Assembly: GCA_001770935.1 (NCBI GenBank)
Contig: MESI01000017.1
Span: 22,108-86,107, forward strand
Origin: Burkholderiales bacterium RIFCSPLOWO2_12_FULL_61_40
GTDB lineage: Bacteria > Pseudomonadota > Gammaproteobacteria > Burkholderiales > Burkholderiaceae_C
Direction of reading: 5' to 3'
Length of the DNA: 64,000 nt
The position numbers and the translations under genes were made by a program. The notes below the pieces were generated by a model. It had not been told where the DNA came from and searched no databases. It saw nothing but the letters and a program-made list of their open reading frames with translations. Below are positions 44,169 to 51,906 of this stretch, piece by piece; position 1 is the first letter of the stretch; each line of letters begins with the position of its first letter.

Positions 44169-44687
44169 ATGGAAACCACGCAAGCCCCCTCCTCACTGAG
44201 CCGCCAGCCCAACCGCGCCGCGCAATCTGGCGCCGATGCCGGGCAGTACCTCACCTTGCGGCTGGGTGACGAGGAATACGCCATCGACATCCTGCGGGTG
44301 CAGGAAATCCGCTCCTACGAAGAGCCCACCAAAATGGTGAACTCTCCCAGTTTCATCAAGGGCGTGATCAACCTGCGCGGGGTGATCGTTCCGATTGTGG
44401 ACTTGCGCCTCAAACTCAATATTGCCAAGGTGGAGTACACCGAGTTCACCGTGGTCATCATCCTGAATGTGCGGGGCACCGTGGTGGGCGCAGTGGTGGA
44501 TGCGGTCTCGGATGTGGTGACGCTCACAGCACAACACATCAGACCGGCACCGCAATTTGAGTCGGCCATCGATTCCCGCTTCATTGTGGGTTTGGCCAAC
44601 CTGGGGGAGCGCATGTTGATCGTCATGAATATGGAAACCCTGATGAGCAACACGGAGCTGGGCATGCTGGGGAATTCCGCGTTCTGA
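44169..44687 (+). CDS. cheW: Chemotaxis protein CheW
   Basis: A 172-residue adaptor linking chemoreceptors to the kinase CheA. The CheW fold is seen in QYLTLRLGDEEYAIDILRVQ, INLRGVIVPIVDLRLKL, VVIILNVRGTVVGAVVDAVSD and GLANLGERMLIVMNME. The ATG at 44169 follows an AGGAAA site. No cheA, receptor or flagellar gene is in this window, so this is an isolated copy here. The N-terminal 25 residues are low-complexity and rich in Ser, Gln and Ala. Confidence 0.93.
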   Translation: METTQAPSSLSRQPNRAAQSGADAGQYLTLRLGDEEYAIDILRVQEIRSYEEPTKMVNSPSFIKGVINLRGVIVPIVDLRLKLNIAKVEYTEFTVVIILNVRGTVVGAVVDAVSDVVTLTAQHIRPAPQFESAIDSRFIVGLANLGERMLIVMNMETLMSNTELGMLGNSAF

Positions 44688-44759
44688 GAAAACAGCTTAA
44701 CGCCGTTTGCGCCTGGCGCGTGCCGGACTCCCTGGATTGAATAACGCAGGCCGGAGGCT

Positions 44760-45956
44760 CTAATCGGGGTGTTTAAAGGGGCTGCGCTGGCCGAGTTGGT
44801 CCAGGTAGTTGCCAATGCCCCGGTCTTCCTGTTCCAGAAAACGCGCCACCGCATCGGCAAAAGCAGGGTGAGCCAGCCAGTGCGCGCTGGAAGTTTTTAC
44901 GGGCAGCAGGGCGCGCGCCATCTTGTGTTCCCCCTGCGCACCGCCTTCAAAACGCTGGTAGCCATTGGCCATGCACCATTGCAGAGGCTGGTAGTAACAG
45001 GCCTCAAAGTGCAGGCAGTCCACACGTTCCAACGCACCCCAGTAGCGGCCATAGGCCACCTTCTCCATTTGTTGGTCATTTTGGCCTCCAGCCCCCGTGG
45101 AATGTGCGTCAATAGCTATCAAACTGCTAGCAATAGGGTGGCCGCCGCGTTCGGCCACAAACAGCAGCCAATGCGCCGCCATGGTGTTTTCCATGCGCCG
45201 AAAGAAGTCGCGGTTCAGGTAGGGTGCATTGCCATGCTCCAGGTAGGTGCGTTCGTAGCATCGGTAGAAAAAATCCCAGTCAGCGCGGGTGATGTCACGC
45301 CCCAGCGCAGAGCGAAAAGTCACGCCCGCATCGGCCACCTTGCGCCGCTCCTGCCGAATTTTCTTGCGTTTGTCCTGTGACAGGGAGGCCAAGAACGCCT
45401 CAAAGTCGGGGTAGCCTGGCTCGGTATTGGTCCAGTGGAATTGCACCGTGTGGCGCAGCATCAACCCTGCATCGGTGCAGGCCGCCAGATCGTCCTCGCC
45501 CGCAAACAGCAGGTGCAGGGACGACAGGCCGGACTGTTCACACCACTGCACCAAGGCCCGCACCAGGGCGGTCCGGGCGTGGGCGTCGCGGGCCAGCAGG
45601 CGGGCGCCTGGCACCGGAGTAAAAGGCACGGCCACCACGGCTTTGGGGTAATACGGGAGCCCATGCTGCGCATAGGCGCTGGCCCATGCCCAGTCAAACA
45701 CGTACTCGCCGTAGGAATGGTCCTTCGTATACACCACACAGGCGACCACCATGTGGCCGTCGCTTTCAAGGGTGATGAAATGCGGCGCCCAGCCGGTGGC
45801 GGCACAGGCGCTGCCGCTGTCATGCAAGGCCGCCAGATAGGCGTGGCGCATGAACGGACTGGGCTGTGCCTGGGCCTGCAGCAAGCCATCCCATGCCATG
45901 GCATTCACCGCGTGGGGCGAGGTCACGACCCGGATGACATAATTGCCCTCATCCAT
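44760..45956 (-). CDS. GNAT-fold/FemAB-like (DUF482) N-acyltransferase
   Basis: A 398-residue protein of the DUF482 group, whose double GNAT-like fold is related to FemAB peptidoglycan acyltransferases. Recognisable segments are FMRHAYLAALHDSGSA, LASLSQDKRKKIRQERRKV, RDITRADWDFFYRCYERTY, YGRYWGALERVDCLHFEACY and RFEGGAQGEHKMARALLPV. The function is not established. A dispersed-repeat copy is embedded around residue 282, giving AHSTGAGGQNDQQMEK just before the conserved YGRYWG block. The ATG at 45956 is preferred; the frame is open to 46004. It diverges from nadE. Confidence 0.82.
   Translation of the reverse strand: MDEGNYVIRVVTSPHAVNAMAWDGLLQAQAQPSPFMRHAYLAALHDSGSACAATGWAPHFITLESDGHMVVACVVYTKDHSYGEYVFDWAWASAYAQHGLPYYPKAVVAVPFTPVPGARLLARDAHARTALVRALVQWCEQSGLSSLHLLFAGEDDLAACTDAGLMLRHTVQFHWTNTEPGYPDFEAFLASLSQDKRKKIRQERRKVADAGVTFRSALGRDITRADWDFFYRCYERTYLEHGNAPYLNRDFFRRMENTMAAHWLLFVAERGGHPIASSLIAIDAHSTGAGGQNDQQMEKVAYGRYWGALERVDCLHFEACYYQPLQWCMANGYQRFEGGAQGEHKMARALLPVKTSSAHWLAHPAFADAVARFLEQEDRGIGNYLDQLGQRSPFKHPD
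45079..45136 (+). repeat. Dispersed ~55-bp repeat, copy 7, antisense inside the DUF482 gene
   Basis: TTGGCCTCCAGCCC and GTGGAATGTGCG lead to AGCTATCAAACTGCTAGCAA. It lies on the opposite strand to the gene, so the protein reads its complement as AHSTGAGG. The same complement frame occurs in murI. Confidence 0.8.
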
Positions 45957-46018
45957 GGCGCGCCCTCGGTGCGATGGGGCCCGAAGCGGCGGCGCTGGTA
46001 ACAAAAAATGGCTGGTTC

Positions 46019-47695
46019 ATGACTCTAAAACTGTGCGTCGCACAACTCAACTTCTTTGTCGGTGATTTGGACGGCAATGCCAAAAAAATCGTCACAGCCG
46101 CGCAGGAGGCCTATGCCGCCGGTGCCCGGCTGTTGCTGACGCCCGAGCTGTCCATTTGCGGCTATCTGGCCGAAGACCTGTTTCTGCGTCCCGCCTTTAT
46201 CCAAGCCTGTGATGATGCCGTGAAAGCGGTGGCCCAGCAGTTGGCCGGGTTAAAAGACATGACCGTGGTGGTCGGACATCCGACCGGCGGTGACAGCCGG
46301 ACCCGTTCGGTGGCAGTGCAGCAACGTTTCAATGCTGCCAGTGTGCTGCGCGAGGGGCAGGTGGTCGCCACCTACGCCAAGCGCGAGTTGCCCAATTACC
46401 AGGTGTTCGACGAGCGCCGCTACTTCACGCCGGGGGAGGGTGTGTGTGTGTTTGAAGCCGGCGAGTCCGGTGCGCGTGTACGTGTGGGGCTGCTGATTTG
46501 TGAAGATGCCTGGTTTGAAGAACCCGCACGCCTGGCCCAAGCGGCCGGCGCCCAGATGCTGGCCGTGATCAATGCCTCGCCCTTCCATGTGGGCAAGGGC
46601 TATGAGCGCGAAGAGATGATGCGCCAGCGGGTGCAAGCCACCGGGCTGCCATTGGTCTACGCGCACCTGGTGGGCGGCCAGGACGAGGTGGTGTTTGAAG
46701 GACATTCCTTTGCCCTGAACGCCGATGGCACCGTGGCCGGACGCGCGCCAAGTTTCAAGGAAAATATGTTCCTGGCCCGCGTGGAGACTGCGCAGGCAGC
46801 TATCAATATCGTAGCGGAAGTGGAGCCCGTGCGCAGCCCGGAGCTGGACCTGTGGGATGCGCTGGTCTTGGGTGTGCGGGACTATGTGGGCAAAAACGGT
46901 TTCCCCGGGGTCCTCATTGGCCTGTCGGGCGGCATCGACTCCGCGCTGGTACTGGCCGTGGCGGTGGACGCGCTGGGGCCGGACAAGGTGCGCACCGTGA
47001 TGATGCCTTCACCCTATACCGCCGACATCAGCTGGATCGACGCCCGCGAGATGGCACGGCGCGTGGGGGTGCGCTACGATGAGATTTCCATCGTGCCGCA
47101 GTTCGAGGCCTTCAAGGCTTCTTTGGTGGCAGAGTTTGCTGGACTCGCCGAGGATACGACCGAGGAAAACATCCAGGCCCGCATCCGTGGCACGCTGTTG
47201 ATGGCCCTCAGCAACAAATTCGGCAGCATTGTGCTGACCACCGGCAACAAGTCCGAAATGGCCACCGGCTATTGCACCCTGTACGGCGACATGGCGGGCG
47301 GTTTTGCGGTGATCAAGGACCTGGCCAAGACGCAGGTCTTCAATTTGGCGCGCTGGCGCAATGCCCACGATCCGTATGGCACCGGCAGCAGTCCTATCCC
47401 TGAGCGCATCATCACCCGTCCGCCGAGTGCGGAATTGCGCCCGGACCAGACCGACCAGGACAGTTTGCCGCCTTACGAGGTGCTGGACGCGATTTTGGAG
47501 CGCTACATGGAAAACGACCAAAGCATCGAGTCCATCGTGGCGGAAGGCTTTGCCCGCGAGGACGTGGACAAGGTCACCCGGCTCATCAAAATTAATGAAT
47601 ACAAGCGCCGACAAGCCCCGGTCGGAATTCGGGTAACCCACCGCAGCTTTGGCAAGGATTGGCGTTATCCTATTACCAGCCGTTTTCGCGCTTGA
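46019..47695 (+). CDS. nadE: Glutamine-dependent NAD(+) synthetase
   Basis: A 558-residue fusion of glutaminase and NAD synthetase that amidates deamido-NAD. The nitrilase-type glutaminase triad is Glu43 (LLTPELSICGY), Lys121 (TYAKRELPNYQVFD) and Cys161 (LLICEDAWFEEP). The synthetase domain has the PP-loop SGGIDSALVLAVAVDA near residues 303-318 and TTGNKSEMATGY. Repeat-like DNA at 46772-46817 gives AQAAINIVA in the linker between the two domains. The ATG at 46019 is used; the frame is open upstream to 45974. glnB follows after 33 bp. Confidence 0.96.
   Translation: MTLKLCVAQLNFFVGDLDGNAKKIVTAAQEAYAAGARLLLTPELSICGYLAEDLFLRPAFIQACDDAVKAVAQQLAGLKDMTVVVGHPTGGDSRTRSVAVQQRFNAASVLREGQVVATYAKRELPNYQVFDERRYFTPGEGVCVFEAGESGARVRVGLLICEDAWFEEPARLAQAAGAQMLAVINASPFHVGKGYEREEMMRQRVQATGLPLVYAHLVGGQDEVVFEGHSFALNADGTVAGRAPSFKENMFLARVETAQAAINIVAEVEPVRSPELDLWDALVLGVRDYVGKNGFPGVLIGLSGGIDSALVLAVAVDALGPDKVRTVMMPSPYTADISWIDAREMARRVGVRYDEISIVPQFEAFKASLVAEFAGLAEDTTEENIQARIRGTLLMALSNKFGSIVLTTGNKSEMATGYCTLYGDMAGGFAVIKDLAKTQVFNLARWRNAHDPYGTGSSPIPERIITRPPSAELRPDQTDQDSLPPYEVLDAILERYMENDQSIESIVAEGFAREDVDKVTRLIKINEYKRRQAPVGIRVTHRSFGKDWRYPITSRFRA
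46772..46817 (+). repeat. Dispersed repeat, copy 8, degenerate, in frame inside nadE
   Basis: CTGGCCCGCGTGGAGACTGC continues as GCAGGCAGCTATCAATATCG and TAGCGG. It matches the 3' two-thirds of the other copies and is read in the same frame (LARVETAQAAINIVA), in the linker between domains. Confidence 0.65.
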
Positions 47696-48067
<372 letters not shown>

Positions 48068-48098
48068 TAGCGTTTGTCCAAATGCCGGTTTTGAAAAA

Positions 48099-48686
48099 TT
48101 AGATTTGCTCCAGTTGGGCGGCAGGTGCCAGTCCTGCCGTCTGCACCAATTCACGCAATAGCAAATCCGAGGTGTCGGACGCACAAACCAGGCCCATTTG
48201 CTGCGCATTCATGAACTGCTGCTCTTTGGCGTGAGCCAGAAATGTCAGCAAGCCCGTGTAGTAATGGGCGGTGTTCAAAATACCAATCGGCTTGTCGTGG
48301 TAGCCCAGCTGCCGCCAAGTCCAGACCTCAAACAACTCTTCCAGTGTTCCGATGCCGCCCGGCAAGGCCAGAAAGGCGTCCGCCCTTTCCGCCATCATGC
48401 GTTTTCGCTCATGCATGGTGTCTACGACATGCAGCTCGGTGCAGCCTTCATGGGCCCATTCTTTCTCTACCAAGGCTTGGGGAATAATGCCGATGACACG
48501 GCCACCTGCCTGCAAAGCTGCATCTGCGGCGATGCCCATGAGCCCATTTCTGCCGCCGCCATAGACCAGTTGTCCGTTGTGCCGTGCAATCCATTCCCCA
48601 ACGGAACGCGCGACCTCCATGAAGGCCGGATTGGCGCCGGGACGTGAGCCGCAGTACACACAGATCGAGAATGCCGGAGTTGTCAT
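48099..48686 (-). CDS. LOG-family protein (TIGR00730; cytokinin riboside 5'-monophosphate phosphoribohydrolase-like)
   Basis: A 195-residue Rossmann-fold protein. The family signature PGGIGTLEELFEVWTW is intact, and the N-terminus has FSICVYCGSRPGANP with GGGRNGLMGIAADAAL. LOG proteins release adenine-type bases from nucleoside monophosphates; in bacteria the role is mostly in nucleotide salvage and is not settled. Its ATG overlaps the dgkA stop (ATGA), so it is the last gene of a minus-strand run that starts with a sigma factor. Confidence 0.9.
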   Translation of the reverse strand: MTTPAFSICVYCGSRPGANPAFMEVARSVGEWIARHNGQLVYGGGRNGLMGIAADAALQAGGRVIGIIPQALVEKEWAHEGCTELHVVDTMHERKRMMAERADAFLALPGGIGTLEELFEVWTWRQLGYHDKPIGILNTAHYYTGLLTFLAHAKEQQFMNAQQMGLVCASDTSDLLLRELVQTAGLAPAAQLEQI

Positions 48687-49084
48687 GTGAATCGGTGGTA
48701 AAGGGCGGCCATCCAAATGCCAATGCAGGTCAGCAGACTGAGCAAAACGGCTGCACTTCCCATGTCTTTGGCACGTTTGGAGAGGTCATGCCATTCCGGG
48801 CCAATGCGGTCAATGGCGGTCTCGACGGCGGTATTGAGCAGCTCGACCACCATGACGAGCAGCACACTTCCCGCAAGCAAAGCCACCTCTACCCAGGTGC
48901 GCCCCAGCCACATGGAAATGGGCAGGAGGACCATGGCGGCAATGCTTTCCTGGCGAAACGCGGTTTCATGCCAGCCTGCGCGCAAGCCTGCCAAGGAGTA
49001 TCCTGTTGCGTGCCACATGCGGTCCAGGCCAGATCGGTCTTTTTGGGGGTTGACCGGAGTATTGTGCAGGGGTGGAGTTTTCAC
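48683..49084 (-). CDS. dgkA: Diacylglycerol kinase
   Basis: A 133-residue inner-membrane enzyme that phosphorylates diacylglycerol, recycling lipid released during periplasmic glucan or lipopolysaccharide modification. It has three membrane helices and the catalytic motif VVELLNTAVETAIDR (Glu in LNTAVET) with HDLSKRAKDMGSAAV. Length is slightly above the E. coli enzyme because of a Pro-rich N-terminus. It overlaps the LOG gene and lies 26 bp after the RDD gene. Confidence 0.95.
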   Translation of the reverse strand: MKTPPLHNTPVNPQKDRSGLDRMWHATGYSLAGLRAGWHETAFRQESIAAMVLLPISMWLGRTWVEVALLAGSVLLVMVVELLNTAVETAIDRIGPEWHDLSKRAKDMGSAAVLLSLLTCIGIWMAALYHRFT

Positions 49085-49110
49085 GGAAGACGAAGGTGGA
49101 AGAGTTCAGA

Positions 49111-49605
49111 CTAGCGACTCAAAGGCGGAGATACTACCAAGCGGGTACCGGCCCAAACGTCATGCCAGAACTGCTGCCCAGGATGGAGGCGGCTGGACAA
49201 GGCCCAGACGGTAACCCAACCGGCAATGAGAACAGCGAACTCAGCGCCGCTGAGGTGAAAGGGTGAAAGCGCAACCAGTGCAGGCATAAACCAGAGCCAA
49301 CTCAGGCAATAACGTCCCAGGGCACGCATCTGCGTAACAGCCACTCCGTTCCGGTCGACAAGGCGAATATTCCAGGTTTTCATGGCCAGGGTTTGCCCCT
49401 TGGCCCAGAACCAGGTGAAATAAATGCCAAAGACGACGAACAAGAAAAATTGCAGTGCGTGGCGGTTATCCATGGCATTGCGCGTTTGGCTCAAGGTTCC
49501 GAAGAGGTAGCCGGCGAGGAAAACCACGCCAAACAGCAACATGCCTTCGTACATCCAGCAAGCCATGCGACGCCCTAGGGCTGGTGTTTTCAATTCAATC
49601 GGCAT
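49111..49605 (-). CDS. RDD family membrane protein
   Basis: A 164-residue membrane protein with about four hydrophobic segments. It has the Arg/Asp-type RDD core: RRMACWMYEGMLLFGVVFLA in part, and WFWAKGQTLAMKTWNIRLVD, the family's conserved QTLAMKTW block. The function is unknown; some RDD proteins act as Na(+)/H(+) transport components. The ATG at 49605 is chosen; the frame is open to 49689. It lies downstream of the sigma/DUF3619/DUF3106 genes, with 91 bp between it and the DUF3106 gene. Confidence 0.83.
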   Translation of the reverse strand: MPIELKTPALGRRMACWMYEGMLLFGVVFLAGYLFGTLSQTRNAMDNRHALQFFLFVVFGIYFTWFWAKGQTLAMKTWNIRLVDRNGVAVTQMRALGRYCLSWLWFMPALVALSPFHLSGAEFAVLIAGWVTVWALSSRLHPGQQFWHDVWAGTRLVVSPPLSR

Positions 49606-49696
49606 GCTTGAGGTTGCGCAAGACGCTATGTAGATAGGTCCTGCATTGTAGGCGGTCACCTGAACTGTGGACGGCCGCCTATGGGCCAAGACCGGC

Positions 49697-50413
49697 TTAA
49701 TTCTGAGGTGCTGATACGCTGGGCAGAACGCGTGGCGGCAATGGCAACAAGGTGTTTCGGTCGATGGACAGCTTCGAATTGACCATTTCCCGTTCGATCT
49801 GCGTGGTGTGGCGTGTCACTGGTACCACGGCAAGCTTGTCTGCTGGAGCTGGCTTGATGGCAGCCGCCGCTCCCTTGGGTGCAACAACTGCCTTTTTTGC
49901 TAACTTCCGTCGTGCTTCGGGGCTGAGGGCTTTGTACGCCTCCCATTTCGAGGCGCGATCAGGTGGAGACAGTTTCTTTGTTTCCACAAAATTAATGCGC
50001 GCCAACTCCCGCTCGCGGGGGGTTAACGCAGCCCAGTCAGCCATTCGGCTGTGGAGTTTGGCCTGTTCAGCTCGCGCCATGGTGGTGTAATTCTTGGCTA
50101 AAGCAATCCATTTGCGCTTGTGACCGTCGCCCAAGGTGTCCCATGTGCCGGACAGTGGGCGCAAGGATTCCTGCTGCGCAATTGGCAGCGCATTCCATGC
50201 CAGCGCAAATGAGGCTGGACCCAACACAGTCGGCGGGGGGGCTGCGTCGGATGCGCTGGTGGGCGGGCGTGGTGCACTTGTTGTATCGGCCGATTGCGCC
50301 CAAGCGGGGGTAAGACCAAGCAACACTCCCGCTGCACTCAAAGAAAGTACGCGTAACTGCCTCGGTATCGTGCGCGCCATTGAAACTCGACGCAATAGAT
50401 CAACAAACAGCAT
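49697..50413 (-). CDS. DUF3106 secreted protein
   Basis: A 238-residue exported protein: a signal peptide (LSLSAAGVLLGLTPAWAQS) after a basic N-terminus, a low-complexity Pro/Ala/Ser stretch, then the DUF3106 core with repeated Trp/Leu/Arg-rich units (WIALAKNYTTMARAEQAKL, WAALTPRERELARINF, WEAYKALSPEARRKLA). The LTPxER and LSPxxR units recall periplasmic sensors such as CpxP/Spy, but homology is not established. It lies 17 bp after the DUF3619 gene in a sigma-factor operon. Confidence 0.78.
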   Translation of the reverse strand: MLFVDLLRRVSMARTIPRQLRVLSLSAAGVLLGLTPAWAQSADTTSAPRPPTSASDAAPPPTVLGPASFALAWNALPIAQQESLRPLSGTWDTLGDGHKRKWIALAKNYTTMARAEQAKLHSRMADWAALTPRERELARINFVETKKLSPPDRASKWEAYKALSPEARRKLAKKAVVAPKGAAAAIKPAPADKLAVVPVTRHTTQIEREMVNSKLSIDRNTLLPLPPRVLPSVSAPQN

Positions 50414-50430
50414 CCAATGAACCTGAAAAA

Positions 50431-50865
50431 TTAGTCACGACTTTTCATACGCAAAAACTGAGCAAACCCGGGATCAGTGTATGCATCTGGGGGGAGTTCA
50501 TCTGTAAGCAGTTCCGTATCAATTTCTGCAAGCTCGTTGACGCGTTTGTCTTCTGCGATAACGGCGATGGTGATCATTCCGGCGACCAGTGCCAGCAAAG
50601 GCAGCAAAGATCCGATGCGATTCCACAGGCTACGGTCATCGCTGCCCATTTGCAGAGTGACAACTCCGTCCTGAACCACTGTGGCTGCTGCCGTTTGCAA
50701 CTTGGGAGCGATCTTGCGCTTTGCCAAGGCTTGCATGCGAGCGGCCTTAAGGCGCTCTGAAATATCGTGTGGCAAATGATCGGTTGCAGTTGATAGGCGT
50801 GCGGCAATATTCTGACCAACCTGGTCTTCGTATGTGTTTCTTTGAAGCAATTGCGAATTCACCAT
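50431..50865 (-). CDS. DUF3619 single-pass membrane protein
   Basis: A 144-residue protein with a basic cytoplasmic N-terminal half, one membrane helix (about residues 85-104, IGSLLPLLALVAGMITIAVI) and an acidic C-terminal tail of 40 residues ending in a conserved-looking DPGFAQFL motif. Orientation by charge is N-in, C-out, the topology of many anti-sigma factors. It overlaps the upstream sigma gene by 7 bp. A role in restraining that sigma factor is an inference from position and topology only. The ATG at 50865 is chosen. Confidence 0.78.
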   Translation of the reverse strand: MVNSQLLQRNTYEDQVGQNIAARLSTATDHLPHDISERLKAARMQALAKRKIAPKLQTAAATVVQDGVVTLQMGSDDRSLWNRIGSLLPLLALVAGMITIAVIAEDKRVNELAEIDTELLTDELPPDAYTDPGFAQFLRMKSRD

Positions 50866-51488
50866 AGTTTTATCCCCTTTGCCGTCAATGCCCTTCCCAA
50901 TGCCTGAACAGCCCTTGAGCAATGCGTTTTAACACTTCCCTGCGAGCACCCCATAGCCGCCGCGGTCTCAGAAACACCCATCTCTTCCCAATAACGCATC
51001 AGAAACGCTTCCCGTTGACGTGCCGGAAGTTGTTGGATCTGAGTTTCAATCTCCAGCAATGTTTGCGCCCGTTCAGTCTGACTCTCCGCGCTTTCGTTTT
51101 GTTCTGAATTGCTGGATGCCTGCAGCGTCTCCAGCAAATCAAAATCTCCTTCGTCGCTGGCAGACTCAAAGTCTCCCATATTCGTAAACAGGGCGTTATG
51201 TGTCTTTTGCCGTCGAAACCAATCCAAGGTGCAGTTGGACAAGATCCGCTGAAACAGCATTGGCAATTCTGCAACTGGCTTATCTCCGTAATGCTCAGCC
51301 AGCTTCATCATGCTGTCCTGAACGATATCCAGTGCTGCTTCATCTTTGCGTACGTGGTACAGAGACCGCTTGAACGCGCGTTTTTCAACGCTTTTCAGGA
51401 ATTCGGAGAGCTCAAGTTCGGAAGCCAAGTGCGATAAGCCAAGCGGCAAGAAGAGGGAGGCGGGTGGCCCGCAAAGCAGACCATTCAC
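50859..51488 (-). CDS. RNA polymerase sigma factor (ECF type)
   Basis: A sigma-70 family protein of about 190-209 residues. Region 2 is KRSLYHVRKDEAALDIVQDSMMK and ELPMLFQRILSNCTLDWFRRQK, quoted in part; region 4 is QLPARQREAFLMRYWEEMGV with ETAAAMGCSQGSVKTHCSRA. An acidic spacer rich in Glu/Ser separates them. The start is uncertain: the GTG at 51488 gives an unconvincing hydrophobic N-terminus, and family members usually begin near LASELELSEFLKSVE, which here would use a TTG at 51428. It is the first gene of a minus-strand run ending in the LOG gene. Confidence 0.83.
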   Translation of the reverse strand: MNGLLCGPPASLFLPLGLSHLASELELSEFLKSVEKRAFKRSLYHVRKDEAALDIVQDSMMKLAEHYGDKPVAELPMLFQRILSNCTLDWFRRQKTHNALFTNMGDFESASDEGDFDLLETLQASSNSEQNESAESQTERAQTLLEIETQIQQLPARQREAFLMRYWEEMGVSETAAAMGCSQGSVKTHCSRAVQALGRALTAKGIKLW

Positions 51489-51906
51489 CCGACGAGCGAA
51501 CGGGGAATTATCGCATTGGCAGCTTCAACCGAGAAAGTCCATTAGGCGCACTTTTGGTGCTGTTTGGGTGTCAGCGGAGCATTTGCGGCCATTTTGGCCC
51601 CTCTTTGTCGCCTGTAGCCCAAGCTACAGGCTTCGCAGTCGGGTCCAAACTGACTCGCAACTGCCCTCGCTGCCATCCCAAGCCCTCATGGATTTTCTCG
51701 GTTCAAATCTGTATTTTGCTTTTCAAATTTTAAAATTCAAACAGGCAGTGCGATAATGCAGCTTGCAAATTAAAAGGCAAACGGGTCACGGTCCGGCGCG
51801 AATTCAATGCGCTTATGGCTTTGGCCTTAAGTTTCGACGCAACTCCACAAGTGTTTGCGAAGAGGCACCCAAGGTTTTTCGTCAGAGAAATTCACAAAGG
51901 TTCATC
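51489..51906. other. 418-bp divergent gap upstream of ilvI
   Basis: Contains a perfect 9-bp hairpin (51610-51631), a very A/T-rich patch around 51714-51745, a GATAAT -10-like box at 51752-51757 and a CAAAGG ribosome site for ilvI. A 7-codon frame at 51807-51830 (MRLWLWP) is not rich enough in Ile, Leu or Val to be called an attenuator peptide. I see no other gene. Confidence 0.5.
51610..51631 (+). promoter_or_regulatory. Perfect 9-bp hairpin upstream of ilvI
   Basis: GCCTGTAGC (51610-51618) pairs with GCTACAGGC (51623-51631) around a CCAA loop. No T run follows. It could be an operator or a leader structure for the ilv genes or the divergent sigma factor gene. Confidence 0.45.

Noticed and set aside
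51807..51830. Seven-codon frame MRLWLWP upstream of ilvI as an attenuator leader
   Set aside because: It has only two Leu and no Ile or Val, and no linked terminator hairpin follows.
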